Assembly (NCBI RefSeq): GCF_900100255.1
Contig: NZ_FMTS01000005.1
Coordinates: forward strand, 186,001-250,000
From: Asticcacaulis taihuensis
GTDB lineage: Bacteria; Pseudomonadota; Alphaproteobacteria; Caulobacterales; Caulobacteraceae
Direction of reading: 5' to 3'
DNA length: 64,000 bases
Made by a program: the position numbers and the translations under genes
The notes under the pieces: model-generated
Seen by the model: the letters and a program-made list of their open reading frames with translations, nothing else
Databases searched by the model: none
Told to the model about the DNA's origin: nothing
Shown: positions 1 through 7,933 of the stretch, piece by piece
Layout of the letters: each line of letters opens with the position of its first letter
Numbering within the stretch: the stretch's first letter is position 1

Positions 1-789
1 GGTCTCAAAATAACTCAGCAGGCGGCCGGGATCGGGCTTGAACTGCGGGCGGTTGAGCACATGGAACTGGATGGCCGGCCAGTCATTAAGTGCATTATAG
101 ATCAGCGAGGGCAGGAGGCCCAGCAGGGCCACGCCGGCGGTGATCCAGACGCCCGGCTTCGTCCATAATTTGCGCCCCTGCGCATTGGCCAGCATGAAGA
201 CGACGACAGCCAGGCCCGGTGCCAGGAAACGGAAATGCACCAGCAGGCCCACCGCCGCGCAGACGCCGGTCAACACCCACCACTTGACCTGATCCTGCTG
301 GATGGCGCGGATCAGGCAGCCGAGCATCAGGGCCATCAGCACCTGCAGTGCGCCTTCGGGATAGAAGACTGTGCCGTTGAGCGACAGGGGCGGCAGGAGC
401 AGGGCGATCATCGCCGCCCACAACGCGTTGCGGTGACTGACCAGCGGCGTGGCCATGAAATAGACGGCAAACGGCATCATCGTGGCGATGATCAGCGAGA
501 CGATCCGCAAGGGCAGGACGTGCCAGCCGAAGATCGCTGTCACCAGCCGCGCCAGCCAGGGGAAGCCGGCGGGAATATCGGGATAGCCAAGATCGAGATA
601 GGCGCCAGAGACGACGAAATGGCCTTCTTCCCAGATCACATGGCTGATCAGGGCGACATAGAATTTCCAGGCCAGCAGGATCGCGCCCAGTATGAAGGTG
701 GCGCGGATCAGGCTTTTGTCATCGCCCAGGAAAGGCTTTTGCGGCGCCAGCGGCGGGCGCTCACTATTCAGATCGTAGAATTCGGCCAT
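1..789 (-). CDS. GT39-type membrane glycosyltransferase (partial, C-terminal part outside window)
   Basis: The reading frame is open from an ATG at 789 down to base 1, giving 263 residues, and continues beyond the window, so the C-terminus is missing. After a short polar N-terminus there are several hydrophobic spans of membrane length, including a segment ending in the motif IWEEGHFVVSG, where an acidic residue in the first periplasmic loop is typical of ArnT/PMT-like GT-C enzymes. A later stretch reads NGTVFYPEGALQ. This pattern fits the dolichyl-phosphate-mannose-protein mannosyltransferase-like family (GT39/PMT_2), integral inner-membrane enzymes that transfer sugars from a polyprenyl-phosphate donor. 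The acceptor and sugar cannot be told. Overlapping frames on both strands are weaker and are treated as shadows. Confidence 0.7.
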   Translation of the reverse strand, partial: MAEFYDLNSERPPLAPQKPFLGDDKSLIRATFILGAILLAWKFYVALISHVIWEEGHFVVSGAYLDLGYPDIPAGFPWLARLVTAIFGWHVLPLRIVSLIIATMMPFAVYFMATPLVSHRNALWAAMIALLLPPLSLNGTVFYPEGALQVLMALMLGCLIRAIQQDQVKWWVLTGVCAAVGLLVHFRFLAPGLAVVVFMLANAQGRKLWTKPGVWITAGVALLGLLPSLIYNALNDWPAIQFHVLNRPQFKPDPGRLLSYFET

Positions 790-847
790 GTGGTCTCCCC
801 AGTCAGTCCCGACTTATAGCGGGCCTTAGGGAACGGGGTAAAGCCCC

Positions 848-1162
848 CTAAGCTTCGACCCGTTCGCGTGTGGCGCTGGAGACGGTGTAATCGGCGGCGA
901 CCCGGACATCGCGCAGGTGGCGCACCTGGCGGATCGATTCCTCGTAAAGCGGATGAGCCTTGTAGGCGCGGAAGTCCTCGATCGTATTGAATTCGCCATA
1001 AACGATGACGTCGATCTCGTTGGCGATCTGGTCGATCTTTTCGTTATAGGCCACTTCCAGCAGGGCGGCGTGCTCGATCTGGGTCAGGACGGACAGGCCG
1101 CGATAAATGGCCTCACGATCCGCTTCATTCGGGCTGGAAAACATAACAATGTGACGGATCAT
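848..1162 (-). CDS. Dabb (stress-responsive A/B barrel) domain protein
   Basis: A 104-residue soluble protein beginning MIRHIVMFS, the usual first beta strand of Dabb proteins. It continues with a predicted helix (EADREAIYRGLSVL), a central strand (IDVIVYGEF) and the late YKAHPLYEE motif, where the conserved His of the family sits. The length equals that of the family, so the gene is complete. Dabb proteins form dimeric ferredoxin-like barrels. Some are stress-induced in plants and some bacterial members act as cyclases or small-molecule binding proteins, so no specific reaction can be assigned. It stands alone between a membrane glycosyltransferase and a MerC-like gene on the same strand. 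Confidence 0.8.
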   Translation of the reverse strand: MIRHIVMFSSPNEADREAIYRGLSVLTQIEHAALLEVAYNEKIDQIANEIDVIVYGEFNTIEDFRAYKAHPLYEESIRQVRHLRDVRVAADYTVSSATRERVEA

Positions 1163-1271
1163 GACAATTCTTTAGGCAGGCTTTTCGTAACAAATCGAAC
1201 GACCCCGTTCCCTTAAACCGTGAGGCTTATCCGTCAAGCGCCGATTTGCCGCACGCTTCTGTTCGGGTGCG

Positions 1272-1685
1272 TTATTCCCCGGCCAATCCTTCAGCGTGGC
1301 CGCAGGCGTGGTCATGGACATGAACCGGGCGATGATAGAGATAGTTGCAGGTATGACCGGCAGCGATCAGCATGGCGCCGATCACGCTCATGGCCACTTC
1401 CACATCGCTGAGCGCGGGGATAAAGGCGGCGAGGGCCAGCAGGATCAGGCCGGAGACGATGGGGGCGGAAATCTGCCATTTGCGCCAGACGTGTGAGGCG
1501 CGAATGGCCCACAGGCTGATCGGCGCGGCGGTCAGCACCAGGGCGGCATGGACCCAGCTTCCGGTAAAGGGGGTCAGGACCGGCAGCAGCACAACCAGGA
1601 ACGGCAGGGCCAGGCAATGCACCACGCACAGGGCGGAAAGCGCCAGCGAGGCGATATCGAGCCATTTTTTCTTCAGGTCAGGCAT
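1272..1685 (-). CDS. MerC-domain inner-membrane protein
   Basis: A 137-residue protein with four hydrophobic segments. The first contains a Cys-Val-Val-His-Cys motif at about residues 20-24, which corresponds to the metal-binding cysteine pair in the first helix of MerC mercuric-ion uptake proteins. The fourth is followed by a His-rich tail (HRPVHVHDHACGHAEG). No other mer gene is nearby, so mercury resistance is unlikely to be its job. The His-rich tail and the Zur-like dyad about 50 bp upstream of the start (1734-1746) suggest a role in zinc or another transition metal; that role is inference. The start at 1685 is followed at once by the basic segment before helix 1. Confidence 0.75.
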   Translation of the reverse strand: MPDLKKKWLDIASLALSALCVVHCLALPFLVVLLPVLTPFTGSWVHAALVLTAAPISLWAIRASHVWRKWQISAPIVSGLILLALAAFIPALSDVEVAMSVIGAMLIAAGHTCNYLYHRPVHVHDHACGHAEGLAGE

Positions 1686-1733
1686 GGTCAGTGTTACCGT
1701 GGGCCGGCGGAAACGCCGTGGTCATGCAAATAT

Positions 1734-1746
1734 GTTATATTGTAAC
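1734..1746. promoter_or_regulatory. Zur/Fur-type operator candidate
   Basis: The 13-bp sequence gttatattgtaac is an imperfect dyad whose outer arms GTTA and TAAC are perfectly inverted, set in an AT-rich stretch between the divergent MerC-like (start 1685) and DNA glycosylase (start 1790) genes. It resembles the AT-rich GTTATA-type Zur boxes described in alphaproteobacteria. Which of the two genes it serves is not certain; the MerC-like gene is the better fit. Confidence 0.4.
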
Positions 1747-1789
1747 TTTTTGCAAGGGTGGGCCCGAAATATAATTATGAGGAGGGGAT

Positions 1790-2449
1790 ATGATCGCCTT
1801 TGCCGAGATTGAAAAACGGGCTGTTGAACGCAAAGGGAATCTGGTGCCGCTGCTGCATAATCCCCTGTCGGCAAAGGAAATCGCCGCCATTCCCGATGAC
1901 CGTTGGCTGTCGCAGATGACGCGCTGCATTTTCGAGGCCGGGTTCAACTGGGATCTGATCGACAAACGCTGGCCGCAGTTTGAAACGGCCTTTGAAAACT
2001 TCGACATTACCCGCTGGGTCTTTATGTCGGACGACGATCTCGACCATCTGCTGAAGACGCCGGGCCTGGTGGCCAATGCGCAGAAGATCCATTCGGTCGG
2101 CGAAAATGCCCGCTTCATTTCCGATATCGGCCAGACGCACGGCTCGGCCGGCGCCTGGTTCGCGGACTGGCCGGCCGGGCGCTATATGGAGCTGTGCCTG
2201 GAACTGAAGGCGCGTGGGTCACGGCTTGGCGGTATAACCGGCCAGCGCATGATGCGGCGCATGGGTGTCGATGCCCTGATCCTGACCCCGACCGTGGTGA
2301 AGGCGCTGAATCACTGGAGCGTAATCGACAGCGAGCCGACCTCGAAAAAAGCTTTTCTCGGTTTGCAGACCATATTGGATGAATGGCGCGCTGAAACTGG
2401 ACATGGCCTGAACCATATCAGCCAGATTTTGGCCTGGTCGATCGACTGA
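1790..2449 (+). CDS. DNA-3-methyladenine glycosylase I-like protein (Tag family)
   Basis: A 219-residue protein preceded by a strong ribosome binding site (GAGGAGGGG, about 1780). It resembles the Tag-like branch of helix-hairpin-helix DNA glycosylases: the N-terminal part has [20 protein letters not shown] followed by a [12 protein letters not shown] segment, as in Tag proteins, and the C-terminal half has [16 protein letters not shown], the position of the HhH-like DNA-binding turn. Such enzymes excise 3-methyladenine from alkylated DNA. The zinc-binding Cys/His set of E. coli Tag is not evident, so this is a divergent member and its substrate range is open. It is divergently transcribed from the MerC-like gene and stands apart from the mannoside operon that follows. 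Confidence 0.7.
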   Translation: MIAFAEIEKRAVERKGNLVPLLHNPLSAKEIAAIPDDRWLSQMTRCIFEAGFNWDLIDKRWPQFETAFENFDITRWVFMSDDDLDHLLKTPGLVANAQKIHSVGENARFISDIGQTHGSAGAWFADWPAGRYMELCLELKARGSRLGGITGQRMMRRMGVDALILTPTVVKALNHWSVIDSEPTSKKAFLGLQTILDEWRAETGHGLNHISQILAWSID

Positions 2450-2540
2450 GCAGGATACCAAAGTAAGACCTTGCGTATTTAATAAATCAATTTTAGTTAT
2501 TGCGCCAATCCGGACAACACGGACATCGGGAGACGAGATT

Positions 2541-3731
2541 ATGGTGAACGCGCAACAGCGGCTGGCGGACCTGCGCGCCGAATATGAGGCCCTGATTGCG
2601 GAAGCCAATGCCCCGCAGCCGCGCAGCAACGGCATCTATCAGCGCTGGCAAAATCCGGTTGTTACAGCCGCCCATGTGCCGCTGGAATGGCGTTACGACT
2701 TCAACCCTGAGACCAATCCGTTCATGATGGAGCGGATGGGCATCAACGCCACTTTCAACGCCGGGGCGATGAAGTGGCAGGGGAAGTACATCGTTATGGT
2801 GCGCGTCGAGGGCGATGACCGAAAATCGTTCTTCGCCGTCGCCGAGAGCGCCACGGGCATCGATGGCTTCCGCTTCTGGCCGAAACCGGTGGTGCTGCCA
2901 CAGACAGAAGATCCCGACACCAATGTCTATGATATGCGCCTGACGCAGCACGCCGACGGCTGGATTTACGGCCTCTTCTGTACCGAGCGCAAGGACTTGA
3001 CCCAGCCGGATGACCTGTCGGCGGCGACGGCGCAGTGCGGCATTGCCCGCACGAAGGATCTGATCACCTGGGAGCGCCTGCCGGACCTGATCACCCATTC
3101 CGGCCAGCAACGCAATGTGGTGCTGCATCCCGAATTCATCGACGGCAAGTACGCCCTCTATACCCGCCCGCAGGATGGCTTTATCTCTGTCGGTTCCGGC
3201 GGCGGCATCGGTTGGGGCCTGACCGATGATATGACAAACGCGGTGATCGACCGTGAAGTGATCGTCGACAACAAGGTCTACCACACCATCAAGGAGATCA
3301 AGAACGGCCAGGGACCGGCGCCGATCAAAACGCCGGAAGGCTGGCTGCATCTGGCGCATGGTGTGCGCAATACGGCGGCGGGCCTGCGCTATGTGCTTTA
3401 CATGTTCATGACGGCGCTCGACGAACCCTGGAAGATCATCCATGCGCCGGGCGGGCACTTCATAGCGCCACAAGGAGCGGAGCGTGTCGGTGACGTGTCG
3501 AACGTCACCTTCGCCAACGGCTGGATCGCCGATGAGGACGGCAAGGTCTTCATCTATTACGCCTCGTCGGACACCCGCCTGCATGTGGCGACCTCGACCG
3601 TTGCGCAACTGGTCGATTACTGCCAGAACACCCCGGCTGATCCGCTGACCTCCGCGGCCTGCGTGCAGCAGCGTATCGATCTGATTGCCAAAAATGAGGC
3701 ATACAATGCTGCCTACACGGCGGCCAAATGA
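2541..3731 (+). CDS. 4-O-beta-D-mannosyl-D-glucose phosphorylase (GH130_1)
   Basis: A 396-residue cytoplasmic enzyme that fits subfamily 1 of GH130, which phosphorolyses beta-1,4-mannosyl-glucose to mannose 1-phosphate and glucose. Seen in the sequence: [17 protein letters not shown] near residue 65, the motif [10 protein letters not shown] with Asp131, which aligns in number with the known general acid of the Bacteroides enzyme, and a late [17 protein letters not shown] segment typical of the subfamily. The length matches the family. The start at 2541 has GGGAGACGAG upstream. The stop overlaps the start of the epimerase by four bases (ATGA), so the two are translationally coupled. Together they convert mannobiose to usable sugars. 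Confidence 0.9.
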   Translation: MVNAQQRLADLRAEYEALIAEANAPQPRSNGIYQRWQNPVVTAAHVPLEWRYDFNPETNPFMMERMGINATFNAGAMKWQGKYIVMVRVEGDDRKSFFAVAESATGIDGFRFWPKPVVLPQTEDPDTNVYDMRLTQHADGWIYGLFCTERKDLTQPDDLSAATAQCGIARTKDLITWERLPDLITHSGQQRNVVLHPEFIDGKYALYTRPQDGFISVGSGGGIGWGLTDDMTNAVIDREVIVDNKVYHTIKEIKNGQGPAPIKTPEGWLHLAHGVRNTAAGLRYVLYMFMTALDEPWKIIHAPGGHFIAPQGAERVGDVSNVTFANGWIADEDGKVFIYYASSDTRLHVATSTVAQLVDYCQNTPADPLTSAACVQQRIDLIAKNEAYNAAYTAAK

Positions 3732-4894
3732 AGCTGCGCGAAGACGCCCGTGCCGAAGGTCTGCGCCTACTCGACTGGTGGGCCAGCCATCTGGTCGATG
3801 ACTGCGGCGGCTTTTACGGCGAGGTCGATGCCGATGACCGGCCGGTGCCCGAGGCATCGAAAAGTATCATCCTCAATACACGCCTGCTGTGGTTTTTCAG
3901 CGCCATGGCGGGAAAGGGTGATGCGCGTGCGGCGGGGCTGGCCCGGCGTGCGGCGGACTATATCCGGACCTATTTCCATGATGCCGAACAGGGTGGCCTC
4001 TACTGGTTGCTGAAGGCGGACGGCCGCCCCGAAGACACCCGCAAGCAGGCCTATGCCCAAGCATTTGCGGTCTATGCCTTTGCCGAATATTATCACGCCA
4101 CCGGCGATGCGGCCGCGCTCACCTTTGCGCGCGACCTTCAGGCCCTGATCGAGGCGAAATACTGGGACTCCGAACGCGGTGGCTATATCGAAGCGCTTAA
4201 TCGCGCGTGGAATCCGCCGGCGGATCAGCGCCTGTCCGACAAAGACCTCGATGCGCCCAAGACCATGAACACGCACCTGCATGTGCTGGAAGCCTATAGC
4301 CGGCTGCATGGGGTAGCGCCGACAGAGGACACGCGCGCGGCCCTGTATCGTATTCTCACCGTGTTTCTCGATCGCTTTGTTGCACCAGATGGCCATCTGC
4401 GATTGTTCTTCGATATGGCGTGGAACGACCTGACGCTGTCGATCTCCTATGGTCACGATATCGAGGCCAGTTGGCTGATCTGGGAAGCGGCAGAAGCACT
4501 CGACGATAAGGCCCTGCTCGAACGCGCCCGGCCTATCGTGCTGGCCCTGGCCGGGACCGCGCGCCGCGAAGGCATGAGTGAGGGCGGCGCATTCAGCTAC
4601 GAAAAGAGCTTCGACGGCCATACCGATCCCGACGGTGAATGGTGGGAGCAGGCGGAAGCCCTGGTCGGTTTCGTCAATGCCTGGCAGATGACCGGCGAGG
4701 CGAACTGGCTGGAGGCCGCCGAAAAGGTCTGGGCCTATACGAAGACGCAATATGGCGCGGGCGGGGTGTCCGAATGGACCTGGTACGCCGCCTCAGCGTC
4801 AAAAGATAAGATCTATAAGGCGGGCCAATGGAAATGCCCGTATCATAACGGACGGGCGATGATTGAAGTGGCCCGCCAGTTGAGGAAGACCTAA
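3728..4894 (+). CDS. Cellobiose/mannobiose 2-epimerase (AGE superfamily)
   Basis: A 388-residue (alpha/alpha)6-barrel enzyme. Cellobiose 2-epimerases invert C2 of the reducing sugar, turning beta-1,4-mannobiose into mannosyl-glucose, which is the substrate of the phosphorylase encoded just upstream. The three catalytic histidines of the family can be placed: [10 protein letters not shown] (His183/His185), [10 protein letters not shown] (His243) and [11 protein letters not shown] (His373), nearly the same numbering as in the Ruminococcus enzyme. Its ATG overlaps the phosphorylase stop codon. The linkage with a GH130_1 gene is the textbook arrangement of the mannobiose pathway and separates this protein from N-acylglucosamine 2-epimerases and from sulfoquinovose-type isomerases. 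Confidence 0.9.
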   Translation: MKLREDARAEGLRLLDWWASHLVDDCGGFYGEVDADDRPVPEASKSIILNTRLLWFFSAMAGKGDARAAGLARRAADYIRTYFHDAEQGGLYWLLKADGRPEDTRKQAYAQAFAVYAFAEYYHATGDAAALTFARDLQALIEAKYWDSERGGYIEALNRAWNPPADQRLSDKDLDAPKTMNTHLHVLEAYSRLHGVAPTEDTRAALYRILTVFLDRFVAPDGHLRLFFDMAWNDLTLSISYGHDIEASWLIWEAAEALDDKALLERARPIVLALAGTARREGMSEGGAFSYEKSFDGHTDPDGEWWEQAEALVGFVNAWQMTGEANWLEAAEKVWAYTKTQYGAGGVSEWTWYAASASKDKIYKAGQWKCPYHNGRAMIEVARQLRKT

Positions 4895-4902
4895 ATCCCT
4901 TG

Positions 4903-5027
4903 ATCCTCCCCTGCGATAGCGGAGGAGGTGGCCAGTTTGTCTGGCCGGAGGGGGCATACTGACGGCGGGGTTTGCCCCCTCCGTCAGCGACTACGCGCTG
5001 ACACCTCCCCCGTAAACAGGGGAGGAT
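4903..5027. repeat. Intergenic repeat, family A, copy 1
   Basis: A hairpin-rich element with outer arms cctcccctgcg and caggggagga, inner arms ggagggggca and tgccccctcc, and a small hairpin gccagtttgtctggc. The same layout recurs at 15355-15500 and 21356-21498. It lies between the epimerase and symporter genes on the same strand, where it may attenuate or process the transcript. Confidence 0.8.
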
Positions 5028-5050
5028 AAGAGAATAAAAGGGGCAAGGAA

Positions 5051-6943
5051 ATGAACTTACAACCAATCGACCTCGCCATCGTCGCCGGCTATCTCTTGCT
5101 GACCGTCGGGCTCGGTTTCTGGGTGGCGAAGCTCGCTTCCGGCAGCATCCAGGGCTATTTCCTGGCGGGCAACAAGCTGCCGTGGTGGGTGCTGGGGCTG
5201 TCAAACGCGTCAGGGATGTTCGATGTCGCCGGCACCATGTGGATGGTCGGGCTGCTGGTGGTGTACGGCCTGAAATCGGTCTTCATCCCGTGGCTGTGGC
5301 CTGTGTTCAACCAGGTCTTCCTGATGGCCTTTCTGGCGATCTGGCTCCGGCGTTCCGGCAAGCTGACTGGCGCCGAATGGATCAGCTTCCGTTTCGGTGA
5401 GGATTTCGGTGCCCGCGCCTCGCACCTGATCAATGTCGTCTTCGCCCTGATCATGGTGGTGGGGATGCTGGCCTTCGGATTCCTGGGGATTGGCAAGCTG
5501 GCGGCCGAGTTCATCCCCTACAGGTTTTCCGCCGATCCGATGATCAATGACAAGATCTACGGCCTGATCGTCGTGGCCCTGACCACGGTCTATTCGGTCA
5601 AGGGCGGCATGTATTCCGTGGTCATGACCGAAATCCTGCAATTCTTCATCAAGCTGGTTGTCTGCATCGCTATCGCCTGGATCGCCATGTCGCTGGTGAC
5701 GCCCGAGATGATCCGCGCCGTGGTGCCGGCCGGCTGGCACGACATCCTGTTCGGCTGGAAGCTTGATCTCGACTGGGCCGGCCTGGCGCGCTCGGCGGCG
5801 CCGGACCAGAAGGTGGTGGCCGATACGGCCGTCTCGGTGATCTCGAAGGAGGGCTATTCGGCCTTCGGCATCTTCTTCATTCTGATGACGTTTCAGGGCG
5901 TACTCAAGGCCATGTCCGGGCCGGCGCCGAACTATGACATGCAGCGCCTGCTGTCGGCCAAATCGCCCACCGAAGCGGCCAAGATTTCCGGCTTCGTCAA
6001 TGTGGTGCTGCTGTTCCCGCGCTACCTGATGATTGCCGGCATGGCGGTGCTGGCCCTGTGCTTTATCGGCCCGCAATGGACGCATATGCAGGCGGTCGCC
6101 GCGGCGTCCGGCCAGAGCTTTACCGGCGATATCGATTCCATCCTTCCATGGGTGATCCGCAACTACATGCCGCCGGGCCTGATGGGGCTGGCGCTGGCGG
6201 GGATGCTGTCGGCCTTCATGGCCACCTATTCGGCCTCGCTCAATGCGGCGCCAGCCTATGTGGTCAATGATATCTACCGCAAATATATCCGCCCCGATGC
6301 GCCGCAGAAGCGACTGGTTCATCTGAGCTATGCCACCTCCCTGACCTTTGCGGTGCTGGGGGCGCTGATCGGCTGGCAACTGACCTCGATCGACGGGATT
6401 GTCGGCTGGATCACCACGGGTCTTTATGGCGGCTATACGGTCGCCAATGTCATCAAGTGGTACTGGTGGCGGCTGAATGGCACCGGCTATGCGGCGAGCA
6501 TGGCGCTGGGCGTGGCCGTGGCGATGTGGATGGCGGTGTGGAAAGACCCGGTGACCGGTCAGGCGATCAATGCGCTGTCGGCCTTTCCGTGGCTGCTGCT
6601 GGCCTGTCTGGCTGCGGCGGTGATCGGTTCGTATGTGACTAAGCCGACCGATATGGCGACGCTTAAGCTGTTCTATAAAAAGACTCGCCCCTGGGGTTTC
6701 TGGAAGCCGGTGCTGGAGGCCCTGCGCACCGATGAGCCCGAGGTTCAGCCTAATCGTGACTTCTGGCGCGACATGTTCAACTCGCTGACCGGCGTGGTGT
6801 GGCAGACGGCGATCACCGCCTCGGCCATCTTCCTGATCATCCGTGAGATGGATCGCTTCTGGCTGTCGCTGGGGCTGGTGGTGCTGTGCTCGGTGGTGAT
6901 GAAGTTCACCTGGTGGGATAAGCTGCGGGACGAACCGGCGTAG
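5051..6943 (+). CDS. Sodium:solute symporter (SSS family), probable mannoside transporter
   Basis: A 630-residue polytopic membrane protein with about 13-15 hydrophobic spans. The N-terminus (PIDLAIVAGYLLLTVGLGFWVA) and the following GYFLAGNKLPWW motif are the signature opening of SSS transporters; GMFDVAGTMWMVG and the central GLALAGMLSAFMATYSASLN segment, which carries the sodium-site serines, are also characteristic. Long SSS proteins of this kind accompany glycoside catabolic genes in Caulobacterales and Bacteroidetes. By position, behind the phosphorylase and epimerase, it probably imports mannobiose or mannosyl-glucose with sodium; the substrate is inference. A ribosome binding site (GGGGCAAGGAA) precedes the ATG. 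A family A repeat separates it from the epimerase gene, so the three genes may be one transcription unit. Confidence 0.88.
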   Translation: MNLQPIDLAIVAGYLLLTVGLGFWVAKLASGSIQGYFLAGNKLPWWVLGLSNASGMFDVAGTMWMVGLLVVYGLKSVFIPWLWPVFNQVFLMAFLAIWLRRSGKLTGAEWISFRFGEDFGARASHLINVVFALIMVVGMLAFGFLGIGKLAAEFIPYRFSADPMINDKIYGLIVVALTTVYSVKGGMYSVVMTEILQFFIKLVVCIAIAWIAMSLVTPEMIRAVVPAGWHDILFGWKLDLDWAGLARSAAPDQKVVADTAVSVISKEGYSAFGIFFILMTFQGVLKAMSGPAPNYDMQRLLSAKSPTEAAKISGFVNVVLLFPRYLMIAGMAVLALCFIGPQWTHMQAVAAASGQSFTGDIDSILPWVIRNYMPPGLMGLALAGMLSAFMATYSASLNAAPAYVVNDIYRKYIRPDAPQKRLVHLSYATSLTFAVLGALIGWQLTSIDGIVGWITTGLYGGYTVANVIKWYWWRLNGTGYAASMALGVAVAMWMAVWKDPVTGQAINALSAFPWLLLACLAAAVIGSYVTKPTDMATLKLFYKKTRPWGFWKPVLEALRTDEPEVQPNRDFWRDMFNSLTGVVWQTAITASAIFLIIREMDRFWLSLGLVVLCSVVMKFTWWDKLRDEPA

Positions 6944-6951
6944 TTTTGGAA

Positions 6952-7098
6952 AGTAAGATACCCCACCACCATCTTCGCTTACGCTCGATGGTCCCCCTCC
7001 CCGGCATAGCCGGGGAGGTATAAGAAAAAACATACCTCCCCAACTTTGTTGGGGAGGGGAACCGCGTCCGCAGGGCGGGGCGGTGGGGTTTCTTGCTT
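6952..7098. repeat. Intergenic repeat, family B, copy 1
   Basis: Outer arms agataccccaccacc and cggtggggtttctt enclose two hairpins, ccccggcatagccgggg and ccccaactttgttgggg. The same design recurs at 19381-19546 and 42148-42323. It fills the gap between the symporter and the oxidoreductase gene and would extend that ORF artificially at its N-terminus. Confidence 0.8.
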
Positions 7099-7162
7099 CA
7101 CTTCTCTTGCATCAAACTGTAACCGAATTACATACAGTGGGCGTCATTCAGGAGTGCCCGCT

Positions 7163-7846
7163 GTGAAAATCGAAATCTGGTCCGATGTCATCTGTCCGTT
7201 CTGCTATATCGGCAAGGCGGAGCTCGAAACCGCGCTGAAACAGTGGGGCGGCGAGGCCGATATCAGTCACCGGTCCTTTCGTCTGTCGCCCGGCCAGACG
7301 GTGATCCCCACCGACCTGATGTTGCAGCAGAAATACGGCATGAGTCCGCAGCAGGTAAGTGCCAATCAGGCGCAGGTCACGGCGCGCGCGGCACAGGCGG
7401 GGCTCGAGTTTCATCTCGATGGCACACTGGCCGGCGATACCACCGATGCCCACCGCCTGATCGCTTTGGCGCAGGGCCACGGCAAGCAGACCGAGGCGGT
7501 CGACCGGCTTTACCGCGCCTATTTCACCGATGGCCGCAATATCTTCGACCGCGCCGTGCTGCATGAGATCGGCGCGGAGCTTGGCTTGGCCGCCGCGGAT
7601 ATCGATGCGGCTTTCACCTCGTCCGATATCGATATGTCCATCGCGCTCGATCAGCGCCAGGCGCAGGTCTACGGCGTGCACGGCGTGCCTTTTGTGGTGG
7701 TGGATGGCAAATATGCCGTTTCGGGTGCCCAGCCGGTGGCCGCTTTTCTGCAGACGCTTCAGGCCGCGGAGACCGAAGCGAAAAAGAATCCGGTCGTTGA
7801 AGGCGATGCCTGTGGGCATAGATGGCTGCGATCCCGCATAAAATAA
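7163..7846 (+). CDS. FrnE-like DsbA-family oxidoreductase
   Basis: A 227-residue thioredoxin-fold protein starting at GTG 7163, eight bases after an AGGAG box. An upstream ATG at 7046 is in frame but would read through a family B repeat, so it is rejected. The protein opens VKIEIWSDVICPFCYIGK, with a CPFC redox motif directly after the first strand and no signal peptide, as in cytoplasmic FrnE proteins. The cis-proline strand of the fold is visible as GVHGVPFVVVDGKYAVSGAQP. FrnE homologues act as disulfide oxidoreductases or isomerases, in Deinococcus with a role in oxidative stress. The downstream ABC exporter follows on the same strand after 87 bases. Confidence 0.88.
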   Translation: MKIEIWSDVICPFCYIGKAELETALKQWGGEADISHRSFRLSPGQTVIPTDLMLQQKYGMSPQQVSANQAQVTARAAQAGLEFHLDGTLAGDTTDAHRLIALAQGHGKQTEAVDRLYRAYFTDGRNIFDRAVLHEIGAELGLAAADIDAAFTSSDIDMSIALDQRQAQVYGVHGVPFVVVDGKYAVSGAQPVAAFLQTLQAAETEAKKNPVVEGDACGHRWLRSRIK

Positions 7847-7933
7847 ATGTGGCGAGTCAATTGGCGAACGGGGAGGCGCGGCCTATATAGCCGTTTATCC
7901 TCCATTCCGAGCCCAGTCGAAAGCGACCGCCTG

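Noticed and set aside
235-819. Open frame of 194 residues on the plus strand
   Set aside because: It lies opposite the GT39-type gene, is rich in Gln, Arg and His as mirror frames of GC-rich genes are, and has no ribosome binding site.
1272-1685. Mercury resistance locus
   Set aside because: Only a MerC-like protein is present; no merR, merA, merP or merT gene is seen.
5210-7033. Open frame of 607 residues on the minus strand
   Set aside because: Fully antisense to the sodium/solute symporter; its low-complexity His/Arg/Gln composition shows a mirror frame.
7046-7162. N-terminal extension of the FrnE-like gene
   Set aside because: It translates a family B repeat and lacks a ribosome binding site; GTG 7163 has AGGAG upstream.
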